From positions 1 to 64,000 of the forward strand of contig VWPU01002095.1 of NCBI GenBank assembly GCA_013398955.1: 64,000 nucleotides of DNA. The letters run 5' to 3'. This document shows, one piece after another, positions 1 to 11,700 of the stretch. Each line of letters begins with the position of its first letter. Position 1 is the stretch's first letter. Origin of the DNA: Callaeas wilsoni (lineage: Eukaryota > Chordata > Aves > Passeriformes > Callaeidae). The position numbers and the translations under genes are program-made. The notes below the pieces were generated by a model that was not told the DNA's origin, ran no database searches, and saw nothing but the letters and a program-made list of their open reading frames with translations.

Positions 1-18
1 CGGGCGGCGAGCGCGGAA

Positions 19-48
19 ATGCCGCGGCGGCCGGGGCAGCGCAGGTAA
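19..48 (+). other. Short upstream ORF in the GMDS 5' leader
   Basis: An ATG at 19-21 opens a nine-codon frame (MPRRPGQRR) that stops at TAA 46-48, 88 bases before the main start codon. It has A at -3 and C at +4, a fair context. It matters only if transcription starts upstream of base 19, which cannot be seen. The stop overlaps a GT at 45-46 that looks like a splice donor (CAG|GTAACT). A peptide product is not claimed. Confidence 0.4.
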
Positions 49-136
49 CTCCGGGTGCCGGCAGGCATCCTCCCCTCCGTGCCCGCCCCCAGCGCCGGGA
101 GCTTCGCCCCGGCGGCCGCGCCTCCGCCCCGGGAGG

Positions 137-250
137 ATGGCACAGCCCGCGGCGGAGGAGGCGTGTGGCTGCGCCGCCGCCGCACCGGGGGACGACGGCG
201 AGGAGATGAACGGCAGGAAGGTGGCTCTGATCACCGGCATCACCGGGCAG
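137..250 (+). CDS. GMDS: GMDS coding exon 1 (GDP-mannose 4,6-dehydratase, N-terminus)
   Basis: This exon encodes the first 38 residues of GDP-mannose 4,6-dehydratase. The cytosolic enzyme uses NADP to turn GDP-mannose into GDP-4-keto-6-deoxymannose, which GFUS (TSTA3) then converts to GDP-fucose for glycan fucosylation. Residues 1-27 are an Ala/Gly/acidic leader, which is typically variable in the family. Residues 29-38 are VALITGITGQ, the first beta strand and start of the Rossmann TGxxGxxG cofactor loop. The ATG at 137 has A at -3 and G at +4. A second in-frame Met (codon 24, ATG at 206-208) lies just before the conserved part, where the human protein also has an internal Met. The exon ends in phase 0 at CAG|GTAACG. 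The frame stays open past the donor to a stop at 581-583, so an intron-retaining reading would give a misleading 148-residue protein. Confidence 0.95.
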
Positions 251-600
251 GTAACGGCGGGGGCTCCCCTCGTTCACGTGCCCTCCCGGCGGCGGAGGGA
301 GAGGGGATGGGAAAGACCCGCCCCGAGGCGCCCGCAGGCAGCCGTGACTGGGACCGGGCGTGGGAGAGGGGCGGCGGAGGGCTCGGCGTGGGTCTGCCCG
401 GCGCCTTCGCTCCCGGGCCCCGGGGCACATCCCCGCCGATGCGTTCCCAGCCCGGTGCCCGCTTCCCTTCACAGTTGGTGCCGCCAGTTCGGCGCTGGGC
501 TGGAGCTCCCTCTGACAGCCCCCGGCTGCGTCGGAGGCGGGCAGACCACCTCGTGGGTAGGGCTTGTCTGCCCCGGGGTCTGAAGTGTTCTTCAGCTGGT

Positions 601-3600
601 GTGAACGAGATGGGGTGCAGTGCTCTTATGTCTCGCGTTTGGACTGTCTTATAGCAGCCTGTACCAGGAATTCCTGAGAAATCAGCTAAACCTGTACAGG
701 GATGAGGTGTGAAGTGAGCGTCGCTGAGAAAGGAGCCACATCTAGGAAAGACAGTACAAGGAGCCAGTGTTGGGACGCTTCATCCTGACAGTCTGCAGTG
801 GGGAAGGTACCAGTGCAACTGTGAGGCAGCCGGCGTTGTTTGCCACCTGAACAGGCTTGTCACTCAGGGAGGGGTGTTTGTCACTTGTCACTGTGACACA
901 CTGGGCAGCCATGCATTTACAGTCAGTACCTGCTTTATACTCAAACCTACATGGATGACAAAAGTGTTTCCCCAGGCCGCTTGTTTTGTATTCGTGACGT
1001 TCATTGCAGTCTCCAATTTTTTTGGCTATATTACTCATAGGGATAATGATGCTCTCAGAGTCCTGGTGCTTTGAGCAGAAGGTGCAGGAGAAAGATGTCA
1101 TGGAAAGAGAAAAAAATCACAATTTCCCTTGGAGCAACTTCTGCATGATGAAAAAAGATATGATGGTGGTGAGTTTTAACCTGGTGAGATGTGCAGGAGG
1201 GTTGATATGTGCAGTTTGTGGCTTGTGCTGCTACACTTCCAGTAGGCAGCTGGGATAGGTGGTTGGACTGTTTGTGCACACAGAGATCTACATTGCTCTG
1301 TCTTTGCTGGCAAGTGGGTGCTAAATGAAAAGTTGTCCTGGACATGCTTACTTATATTTGAGGAACGTCTTATTTGCAATGTAGATATCTACCACTATCT
1401 GGAAAAATTTTCTCTCCTTGCACATTGCGTATCTCCAGGAACGTGCTGGTACTGAATGACTTCTGCTTGAAGGGTGTATCTCCTTTGATTGGTATAACTT
1501 GTTAAGTAAGTAATGTACCGTAACCATTGATGCTTATTTTGGAATCCTAGTGGAACAGCGTTTTTTCTTTATGGCTTACGTTTAGTCAGTGACGGCTTCA
1601 TATGTGGAAGAACTTCTTCCCCTTCAACTGTGACTTGTGCTGGTAGGCCTACAGATCCACTGCAAGGTGCTGGTGTGGATTGCTGAGAAGTCCGTGAGCA
1701 CTGTGAAAAAGTGCATGTCAAAACAAACATGTTGCTCTTTTACTCTGAGACAGTCAATGCTGCCTTTTTTTTATTTTATAGCGGAAGAACCACTGTGTTC
1801 TTTGTGAGGGAGTAAATCCAGAAACTAGCTTTTTCATCTGAGAGAACCTACCCTGTGCTTTGAACGTTCACCTGCGGCTTGTTTCGCCTCGTTATACCTG
1901 GTCTCGTGGGTTAGCAGCTGTCTGCCGATAGCAGGCCGGAGAGAGCCCTCCAAGTGACTGACAAGGAGATGTAACTATGTCTCAGAAGAGGAAAAGCTAA
2001 TGATCTCTGTGTACTAACACTTTTGCTTGATGTTTATTTCTAGCAAGAGCACAGTCAGAGCTTTCCCAAGGACTACTTTGGTGCTGTGTGAAAAGTCTTC
2101 CAGGTTGTTGGCAGAAGTACGTTTCTCTTCATCAAAGATAGTAAGTTAGAGACCTGAAGCTACAACACCATGATTCTTTCAGTACTGTGTTCTTTATATT
2201 ACTTTGTCTGTTTTCAAAGCAGCTCTTCCTTCTTAGCTTAACTTTTGACAGGCATATTATTTATCATTGGGACATGTGAAGAACCAGAGCTAGGAAAGGC
2301 CTCTGTTGAGGTCTTGTAGTTCTCCGTAATTTTGAGATCTGCTGCCAGGATTCCTGGTCCATCTATTCTTTTAGGTTAACTTTAAAGGAAGTCACCATAC
2401 TACTTGTTCCTTACCCCTCTTTGAAGAGGCCTCACCCAGAAATGGAAGCCTTGGATTTTGTTTCCTGTCTGAGAAAGGCAGTCTTGCATCTCCCTGTCCC
2501 TGAAGAAACAGTGCAATATGTTTTTAAACTTAGCTACTGTGTGTAAGATGTACATATATGCTGAAGTGGAAGCTAGAGCTCAGGCTTTGTCTTTCCCATG
2601 AAATTAGCTACTGTGCTAAAGAGTATCGGTCTGTTTCACATTCTTCCTTTAACTGGTACTCTTTCAGGGTGGGAGATAAAGGCTTGGATCCCTTCAGGCT
2701 GAAGGTGGTGTAGAACAGAATTGGATGGTCAACTCCCCTTATTTAAACGGTGCCCTTTCCGCTACAGCAAAAAGCGAGCTGGCACAGTTGTACTGTATAA
2801 GGAACCCGCTTCTGTTTGTGTGTGATCACTGTACTCTGAGAGTGTTTGCTGAGCTAATGCCCCGTAGGGCCTGGCGCTCGAAATAAGGATAGGCGAAAGA
2901 TAAGTATTGAGCTGGACGTGGACCATGACAATTCTGGGCAGTTGTGGACTACTGCTTTTGTTGTTAGAGTACTCTTGGGCCAAGTGAGATGCTGCTTGAA
3001 CTGTAGCAGCCCTTCCTGAGTTGAGATGATGCCACAGCAAGTGTGCTTAATCACAGCATTGAAATCAGACAACTCATTATCTTTCAGAACTTCTGTGTAA
3101 CCATGACATGTGGATTGTTCATCTTTTCCACTGACAAAAGCTGGGATTTTCTTTCTAGGATGGAGAAGGAGTTGAGCTCAGATAGAATTATACTTTGATA
3201 ATAGAGCAATTGACTGACGATGCAGCTTTTAACTGAAACATAACAAAGATATGGCACAACTGAAACTTCTGATTAAAGGACTTTTAATGGGATTAATGAG
3301 ACTTTACAGCAAGCCAGAGAAAGATGGGCTGTTTGTACAAGTTCTTCTGTTTAGTGAGAGACTGGGGGCACGTGCCATTTGCCAGCTTACTGCATCAGTT
3401 AACGAAATCGGTTCTGATGACTTGCTTTTCTTCTAGATAGAAGACGTTTAGAGGACAGGTATCTGCAAGGGTGAATGTGTTACTGATAGGAAGGTGAGTT
3501 TGACCTTTGGCCAAATAACAGGAGGAGTTTGCAGTATGCACGGTGAGGCCACAAAGGAAAGCGAATTTCATAATTGTGTGATCAGGACCTAAATGGCATT

Positions 3601-5242
3601 CTGGCTCCAAGGGCTGAACCTTACATCTGCTTTGATTTAATAGAAACTATCAACTTCTACAAATTCTGCATGTGCCCTTGGAGTTATGGTGAAATCAGTA
3701 TCATTCTACCACTTGCATTGCTGATAAGAGACTCTAAGCATGTGGGCAGTGGTGTTATATACTCCTTTTGCAGTATTGAGATTTCTCTTATCTTTCTCAA
3801 GCCGCAGCAGTGGGATGAACCACATTTCACTGTTTTGCTAAAATGACTTCCAGAGTGAGGCAGTTGCTGTGGTTAGATGAGTGAAACATTTCTGAAGTGT
3901 CACGTAGGTATTGGTCTGCTGACAGACTACCTGTGAGTAATGCATAGCACTTTTTTCTTCATTTAAAGAGAAGTATTTTAAATTAAGCAGACCTGTTGTA
4001 TGTGTTCAAATGAAAATACTTTAAAAAAAAAAATAAAGCAACTTGAGTGTGACTCTTACTGTAAGAGTGCTTTCACAATGCAAAATAAATGTGCTGGACT
4101 TTTCAAACTTTGGTAACTTTAAGAATTACTCTGTAAAAATGGGACTGATTGTCTTTCTTACACTGACACGTGTAGAAATATTTAGATATTTGACATCTTG
4201 GAGAAGTACCAAGAAATAATCTGTCTGAACCTAACTGTGAGGTTATATGTTGATCTTTCTACTTCTCCCACTTGGCTCCTGGATTATGAGCAGTAAATAA
4301 TATGTATCTGCATCTGGTGCTTTTCTGGGAGAGGCGGTAAGGCAGACCAAGATAATTCAACAGGCACTTCAAAGCTCATTTTTGTATGAAGCAATGCATT
4401 AGAGCTCAGTGTCAGTATACGCCCAGAGGCTATTGCAAACTGTAGATGAAGGGAGCAGTTGTGTCTCTGCCTTGTGAGAGTTCTTACGGCAGCAATACTA
4501 GCCCCAGCCTCTGCTCCCTTGCCTGCAGTTCTTTCAAACACAGCTTCCGTTTGGCAAAACTTAGGGTAGCAACCTCAGAACTTTCAACTAAGCCTGAGGA
4601 GAGCGTAAAGCAATAGGGTGTGCCTCTGTCTTTTGTATCGGAAGTTCATTTGCTTACAGCCTTTGCTATTCCTCTAACACCAAACCCCTATACATGTGTA
4701 CTGCAAGTTTCATTCTGCAGTTACAGTTCTTAGTTTGAGAAAGATTAACTGTATTAAGAGGGGGAAATAAAGGTACTGAGAAAGCAAGATTTGTTGTAAA
4801 TTGAGGTCAAGTTGTTTGGTTTTTTTAAATTTGGCTGTTGAGATGAAACTGAGCAAGACAGATTTGGTGGAGCAGAGTACAGCAATAACAGAACACAAGT
4901 CATTGCTTAGTATTAAAAAAAACCCCTGAAATGAATAGCTGGTATGAAGTCATGTACTGTAAAACTCTTTGATACTCTGTCACTAAAATAAAAGTTACTT
5001 GGAGAAGAGTTGTAGAGGAAACAGTTAAACCATGTTTCTGAAAGCTTATTTCAGTATAGTGATCAAATGGTGAGGTGGGAATCTGTGTCACTGGAAAATG
5101 TGTATATACCTGAAAAACAGATGTAGAGAAACATTATAGCCTGTTGTACCAGAGACAGGACATTGGTTTGCCAGGAGAAGGATAAAATTGAAGGAATTGG
5201 TTTTTCACATTGGAATAGGAGGATAATCTTTGCGGAAACTGG
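601..5242. other. Intron 1, unremarkable segment
   Basis: There is no gene or clear repeat here. The short open frames on both strands have no recognisable domains and ordinary AT-rich composition. A stretch around 2285-2330 weakly resembles the 3' end of a very old minus-strand CR1, but it is too diverged to call. Confidence 0.6.
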
Positions 5243-5358
5243 CTAAAGGTAAATATTAGCATTGCTGCCTTCTCATTAAAACAAATAGTCTTGGTTTCTG
5301 AGTAAAGCTAAATATTAGTGTTGCTGCCTTTTCATTTAAACAAATATTGTCTTGGTTG
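5243..5358. repeat. Two-copy tandem duplication, about 59-bp unit
   Basis: Two adjacent units share a core beginning TAAATATTAG, followed by TTGCTGCCTT, a TCATT(A/T)AAACAAATA stretch and GTCTTGGTT. The matching core starts at 5251 in the first copy and 5310 in the second, a 59-base period. The copies differ by a few substitutions and small indels, so the duplication is not very recent. No function is evident. Confidence 0.8.
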
Positions 5359-5585
5359 AAGCCAAGTGTTCTTTTTCAGTTTCTGTCTCTAAGTAGCCAA
5401 GAATTGTCTTGAGTGAGGATTTCACATGCGTTGAACATCCTTATCGTTATTTGAGGATGCAGAGATGTAGGAACACTGAATTTGGCCACAAACTTAAATG
5501 CAAGAAACTTCTTTTAAACTTGGGAGGGTATGTGTCGTTTGGGGGTGGTTTTTTTTGGATTGTTTTACTTGAAATGATGAGGGGG

Positions 5586-5748
5586 CCAAGCACTACAAGA
5601 AACTGTCCGGAGAAGTTGCATGTCTGTCCCTGGAGGTATCTGAACCAAACTGGACATGGCCCTAAGCAATCTGCACTAGTTGACCCTGTCTTCAGCAGGG
5701 ATCTTGATCCACAGAAGTCCCCTTCAACATAAAGTTGTGTTATTCTCT
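5586..5748 (+). mobile_element. Degenerate CR1 LINE 3' fragment
   Basis: The order of diverged words matches the 3' end of avian CR1 in the sense direction: GGAGAAGTTG, TGTCCCTGGAGGTATCTGAA, GGACATGGCCCTAAGCAATC, AGTTGACCCTGTC, then CCCCTTCAAC and a decayed ATTCT-rich tail near 5740. The family normally reads 'gagaagttgtgg...ccctggaagtgttcaa...ggatggggccctgagcaacctg'. It is a short, old, 5'-truncated copy with no coding capacity. An open frame of 115 codons on the opposite strand overlaps it and is a by-product. Confidence 0.75.
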
Positions 5749-8700
5749 GACTCCTCCACAGGATTGGAAGTGGAACACCTGCAGTTTGTGACAAGATGGC
5801 GTAAGGACCTTGTTGAAAACAATTCGCAGCAAACGAATAGTGGCTCTGGCATAAAACCTAAGCTTTCCTAAAATATAGTTCCAGGTATTTTCCCTTTACA
5901 GGATCTAAATAAGAAATGCTGCTTTTCATCCAAAACTCTTGAGAAAAAGGTATTTTACTGAAAAGTAGTATAACAAACACTGAAATGTGAGACTAGAATA
6001 TTATCAGAAAACAGAGATCCTATTTATAGAAAGATGCCTGAATTTTGATTGCCTTGACTCTCTTTTGAGGAGAGGAGGACTACCAGATAGTCTAATTCAA
6101 CTTCTGCAATAATAGCAGTCTATAAATACAGGGTTCAGTGCTTTACTCTTTCATATGGTTTTATACTCTACACCAACGTGTGCAGATTGACAGGGCTTTT
6201 GTCTTCTTCGAGAACTGGGAGTCCAGGTTGCTCTCTGAGGCTGCCTGGAGAGCCCATCTGTATTCCATTGCCTTTCAGAATAATGCAGTTAATGATGGCA
6301 TTTGAACATGAAGTTACCTAGAAGATATTCACAATAAGAAGTATTGCTGGTACAGGATTAGTTCGTGTGCATTTTGAGGTATTAACTTCTATTTTTTCTT
6401 TCCATCTTTGCACAGCTTTGCTCAGTGTTTGTGACTGCCAGTGAAGTCTGTTCTTTAGTTGTATACTGGAGAGGGGAGTTCTGGTAGCCTGGCTCAGCTA
6501 GCAGGCTTTTGATTCGAGGACCAGTGCAGGCAGTTTGATTCCTTGTGTTTGAACATGATGTATGCAGGATGTGGATCCAAAAACATTGTGAACAGCAAGT
6601 GAATTATAAGGTACTGTATGCTGTGATGTGTACCTGCTGTGAACGTAGATAAAATAGTGAAAGTATTCCAGGAAAAAGAAAATGTTGAAGTTCATATTAA
6701 CGGTGCTGAGGTATGAAAAAGATCTACACATGGTAACCAAATAGGGTTTGAGAAGATGACTTTCTCCAGGCAACATTTCTCATGACGTTTTCTGATGCTG
6801 TGGTTAGGGCCTATTTGCCACTACTGCCTGGACTGACAGTCCAGGAGAACAGAATATCCCGTTGCCGGCAGCATGCTGCTTGTTTAATCTTTAATTGTTT
6901 TGGGATTTATAAATTTAATTAAGGTTGGTGACTGCCGGCATAGACAGAACTTGTATTTCTTTGTTTCCTGAAGTTTTAAAGACCTGAAGCCTCTTCTTCT
7001 CTATGTACCTACAGCCTCTCCAATCTGAATAGAGAACTCTTGTAAAAATCTTTTTCCTGTGACTTGATCTTCTACCACTAAATTTTGGTCTTTTTTTTTC
7101 CCCCCTCTGATTATCTCTTTCAGATCCTTTTGACTGTTGAGCTTTCTGCACAAGGGAGTCGGTTTCTTAGAAAATAGATAGCTGTGCAGAAGGGCAAGGA
7201 AAATGGAGTACTTGAACCTGCTGATGGCCTATGAGAGAAACACATCGAAAGCTACCACTCTGATCCCTATAATAATAAATAAAAGGTTGAATAAAAGGCT
7301 TTTCAGTGCAGTTGTGATACCAGTGTTCATCCTTGTGGTGCTTCCTGTTGCTCATACCTTGTCTTTGAAAAGTACCAAGACTGAGTTTCTTTGCACTTAC
7401 CTATGTTTTCATTCAGTCTGAGAGGCAGGAAGTACTTTCTTTCTCTTGGCAATTCGTAGGAACTTTATCCCAACTTCTTCAGACTTCTGGGTCTGGAGTA
7501 GAGTCCTGATTAAGTGACTGTTCTTACAAGCTTGTCAGCTCAGTTTCTCCTACACTGTTGAAGCACAACTCAGGCTTATTTTGGAAAGCACGGCTTCCTT
7601 GAGGCACTGGGTGGATGACGGCACAAGAGCAAGGCGGCAGCGTCGTAGATGTCCAGCTTCCTCTTTCACAGGTGTATGTTCTCTCCTGCTCTAAATCTCT
7701 TCTTGCTACTTTGGTTGCTTTTTAGCCAGCTGAGCAAAATGAAAAGATTTTCTTTCTCTTTAATATTTTTGTCACCTCCTGCCTCTTTCATATGAATCCA
7801 CTGATTGTTTTTTCAGAACCTCAGCTCAGGAATTCCTTTGGGTCATATGTATATGATCTGGGGGATGCAGTTATGTCCAAATCTTTCAGTTAAGCAAAAC
7901 TATAGAAGGTGAGGTGAAGGAGTGGAATTCTCTCCAGTTTCCTGTTCCTATTACTGGAAGGTCCTTATGGCTTGTTCCTTTTGAGGGTGTTCTCAGGCTT
8001 TACAACCTAAATCCACAATGAAGCTTTTGTAAAGCCTGCCAAACAAATTGATCTGAACTGGCTTATCTTTTGTCACCTGTGCTTTTCGCATGTGGTGTTA
8101 AGCAACTGAACTTCCTCATATGCAACTTGAATGTTGTAACAATTTTAATTCATTCACAAATACACACAAAGCAGTATACCCAAGGCAGGCTTCCTTCTTC
8201 AGGAGTATTTCTTGTTAAAGTCTGTTTTTACTTTTTAAAATTTTTTTAATGGGAAGCATGAATTTTTCCTTGTAACTCAGTGTCATCCGACAGTAAGCAA
8301 ATTAAGTCCAGAAACCCATCCACTGACTTTGATCTGGTTGCAGTTAGTTCAGTGATAAGTGCCATTGAAGAGCATTAGATACTGTGTACGCTGAGACAAT
8401 TCCATTTTGATGAATAATGTACATTTGCATTGTGCAGTCAAAGTTAATTGTGATATTGTCAGCTACTTCATTACAATGCTCAGCTAAGCACACTGGTCCA
8501 ACAGGTATGTCAGCTGCAAAGATGTGCTTGCCTTGGTTGTGGAATGCCATAGATCTTGGCCTTTTGCAAGGAGTATCCAAGCAGATAAACCAGCTTGTTG
8601 CTGCATTTGCCAGTATTGAACATCTTTGAAATAACAGGAAAAAATACGCTTGTTCTAGAAAAATCTGGCTAACACTAAATGGAGTAAGATACAGTCAAAT

Positions 8701-11700
8701 TTTAGGAAATGTTTCTGCAGGGCTTTGCTTCAGCTGTTTGACCGATTTACTGCTGCTTGGAAATTCTACTCAGGGGAGAATTCCTACAGCCTGTGGGGTG
8801 AGTTCTAATGCAGAAGGAAAGTATTGTACCATGTTAAGTGTCTAGTTGAGTGCTTCTGCTGTAATGGGAAGATGCATTGTTTCTGCTGCATATCTGACAC
8901 CTACACAGCTATTAAAGAGGTGCCTCTTGGCTCTGGATTATGCCTCAGGTAAATGGTAACTCTTCCTGTGTATTCAGAGGCAGTCTGAGGTAGCATGTCA
9001 CCATACTGCAAAGGAGTACTCCCAGTTTAGAAAACAGACAGTTCTTTTATTTGTATCCTAGGATGTCTGAACCCATGCCAGAAGTAGCTTGAAGACATTT
9101 ACCACTTTATCAATGGAAGTAAGCCTTTCCTAAGGTGTAACAGATTGGTATATATGTCTTGCAGAAAACAAAACCCAAAGTCAAGAAGTAAGTACTTCTG
9201 ACTGCTCCAATACATACCTTCCCCCCCACCCCGACTTTCTTCCTGAGTTTTGTGCTTCTAGTGTTATGTGCTGCAGTCCCCTCTGACTGTTACACTGGGT
9301 CTTACTGTAAACTTCTGCTGGTGCTATTCTGGAACTGGGTAGCAATATCTGACTGTTTACGTTGCTGTTTGTCAAATTACAGGCATGCTGTCAGGAGTGT
9401 GGTTGTTTTGTTTATTTTCTTTTTCCTAGCATTTGCTTGGTGCATGAAGAATCTCTTTAGATGCATTAGCAGTGGGTGGCTTCATCAGTGGTACTGGTGA
9501 TGACCTCTAGCTTCCTCTTAATTGTAATTTCTCTGTTGAAAAGATTAGGAACAGACACTGTATCTTTGGCTGCTGATTGTTGTCCTTGCTTTTTTTAGCA
9601 CTGATATCCTCTCTAAGAGCATAAACATTACTGTGGAGCAGGTTTGGCATTGAAAGCCAAAATTTCTGGCTATATTGTCTGGATTTCATACAACTAAATA
9701 ATTGTGGTTTTGATGTCAGTTTAATACTTTCCATGATTACACAGTAATTGTCTGTCAATGTATTCCTGCCAAAATTTGGCGTGCTGTTTGCGTCTGAAGT
9801 TAAATACTATTAAAATACTAAAAGAGAAACAGTACAGAAGGGATACAGAACTCTTCAGGCCTGCATGCAAAATACGGTACTCTTCCATCTTTTATCTGTT
9901 TTTTTGAGGTCTCTCTGCTCCATGAGAATGCTTAAGAAGGTACAGCTGAGAAGATTCTTTGTGGTGCTGATTTGCCTATTACTGGTCAAGCATTGCTCTG
10001 CTGAAGCCCAAGCCTGATCTCTGTCAGCAGACCTTTACAGCCTTTTTGCTAAAAAGTTGTTTTGTTCCCCTCAGTGTTTGCAATGATACTGGAAGCTGTT
10101 GCAGAATCTCGCTGGTCTTTGAAAAGCTGTGGAAACTCTGTGGTTGTAGATCTGCAGGCTCAGTAAAATACGTAGTTTTATTTTTGAAGGCAAAATAAAC
10201 ATGGAGAATTATTCTGATATGTGAAGGCAAGGAAGTTACAAAGACTAAAAGTTAAACTTTGCTTTATGCCCTTGCCAGTCCATTTTAGGAAAACAGTCAT
10301 ACTTGCAGCTGATCAGAGACTGAAAAGTTGTAACTATGTGGTTTTGCTTCATGTGTTTAATTTTCTTGTGGTCATCTGATGTACATTAAATTTTTCTATG
10401 TTCTTATTGCAGCACTTTATAGTTGAATATATGGTGTAACTGTTTAAGTCATTTTTCTGCATTTTTAAAGTGAGAAGAGGATTTTTTACTAATTTGAGAG
10501 ATTTTCATTCTTCATGAATAAAATAAGAATCTTAAGACTGACTGTGTATCCAAAATTACACTTGCTGTGTTATAAAATTATACAATACTGTATTGGTATT
10601 ATCCTTGTGTTGTAACACTCTTCTGTTTATGCTGGATCACTGTTTAGTCATGTTATAAAAGCCATCTTTGTAGAAATGCATTATTCTGCTATTTTTGATT
10701 TGTGAAGTCTTGCTAGAATTTCAGATAACTTCACTGTCTGTAGCTTTACTTGTTTAAACATTAGGAGAGATCAGATTTTTCTTAAAATTGGAGAGTGACT
10801 CAAATGGGGAAATACTGATTGCTCATTCCTTTTAGAGTGCAATTCAGCTTTGTCACATGCAAACTCTTAGTTTTAATCATACTCAAGGATCTCACATCTG
10901 TTTGTTGTCTTGATCAGTTAAAGACAAGTGTAGCACAGACTTGGCAAATTGAAAGCAAATTCAAGACTACAAAATTTCCCTAATGATGCCATGATTTTGA
11001 TTTTGATAAATTGAAAGAACTGTAAAATGATGGTTTAAGTTATTTTTAGAAAACATGAAGGTGTGTAAAGCAGGAAATGAGAACGTGCACATGAATTTGA
11101 AACCCATTAACTGATGGAGAAGCTGTGTAACAAGTACTCGCAGTGGTGGACGTACAGCTTACGCTTGACACTGGTTATGTAGGCTGAGTTTCTCAGAATT
11201 ACTTGGTGTGACTACAAAATGTGACAGTGAACTTCCACTAATTAGTCGAATCCATTTCATTTCCTTTATACAAGCAGGTGTTACTGGTGATGGATTCTGT
11301 CATCTCAGCTGGGAACCTTCTTGCTTGACTGTTTCAACACCTGAGCGCGTTGTCTAGGCAGCTGTTTCAGTGAGTGAGAGCCCAGGCTTGTTTAAGCAAA
11401 TGCAGGTGCCTACTTAGGCTCACAGCCAATACAATTCACAGCACCAGGCTTCCCTATCTGCCCTGCTGAGTGTGAAAGGTGCTTAGGGTGGCTACCTGAT
11501 GGGGCTTGTGCTTTTATTGTCCTGAGTAGCAGCTCGTCTTGCAATGAGGAAGCATTTATTTTATCCAAAGCACTTTACAGGATAAACAAAGGTGATAGAA
11601 TTCGGTTACTGGAATTGTTTCTTCTAGTAGTAAAAACATATTGTGCAGTAAATGTGTTTATATGCAACTGAAGATATGGAGACTGAGTACTTTTACAGGT

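Larger units (their letters stand above)
1..600. promoter_or_regulatory. GMDS: CpG island covering the GMDS 5' end
   Basis: The first roughly 600 bases are very GC-rich and dense in CpG, in sharp contrast to the AT-rich sequence after about 600. The island contains the 5' UTR, coding exon 1 and the first part of intron 1, as is usual for a housekeeping promoter. No TATA box is visible, but the window may begin at or just after the transcription start, so the core promoter could lie upstream. A CACGTG E-box sits at 275-280, just inside intron 1. The start site cannot be fixed from the sequence. Confidence 0.85.

Noticed and set aside
362..392. G-quadruplex-like run in early intron 1
   Set aside because: Four G-runs exist, but one loop is 8 nt and the region is simply GC-rich. 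It is below the usual strict pattern.
251..583. Extension of the GMDS exon 1 frame to a 148-residue protein
   Set aside because: The frame runs through a good splice donor into intron 1. The residues after GITGQ do not match the enzyme, whereas exon 2 supplies the true continuation.
2280..2335. Possible ancient minus-strand CR1 end (GGAAAGGCCTCTGTTGAGGT...)
   Set aside because: The similarity is limited to one short block and the expected neighbouring CR1 words are missing. It needs a repeat-library search.
6065..6130. Possible decayed plus-strand CR1 tail (GGACTACCAGATAGTC...TTCAACTTCTGCAAT)
   Set aside because: The match is too weak and short to separate from chance by eye.
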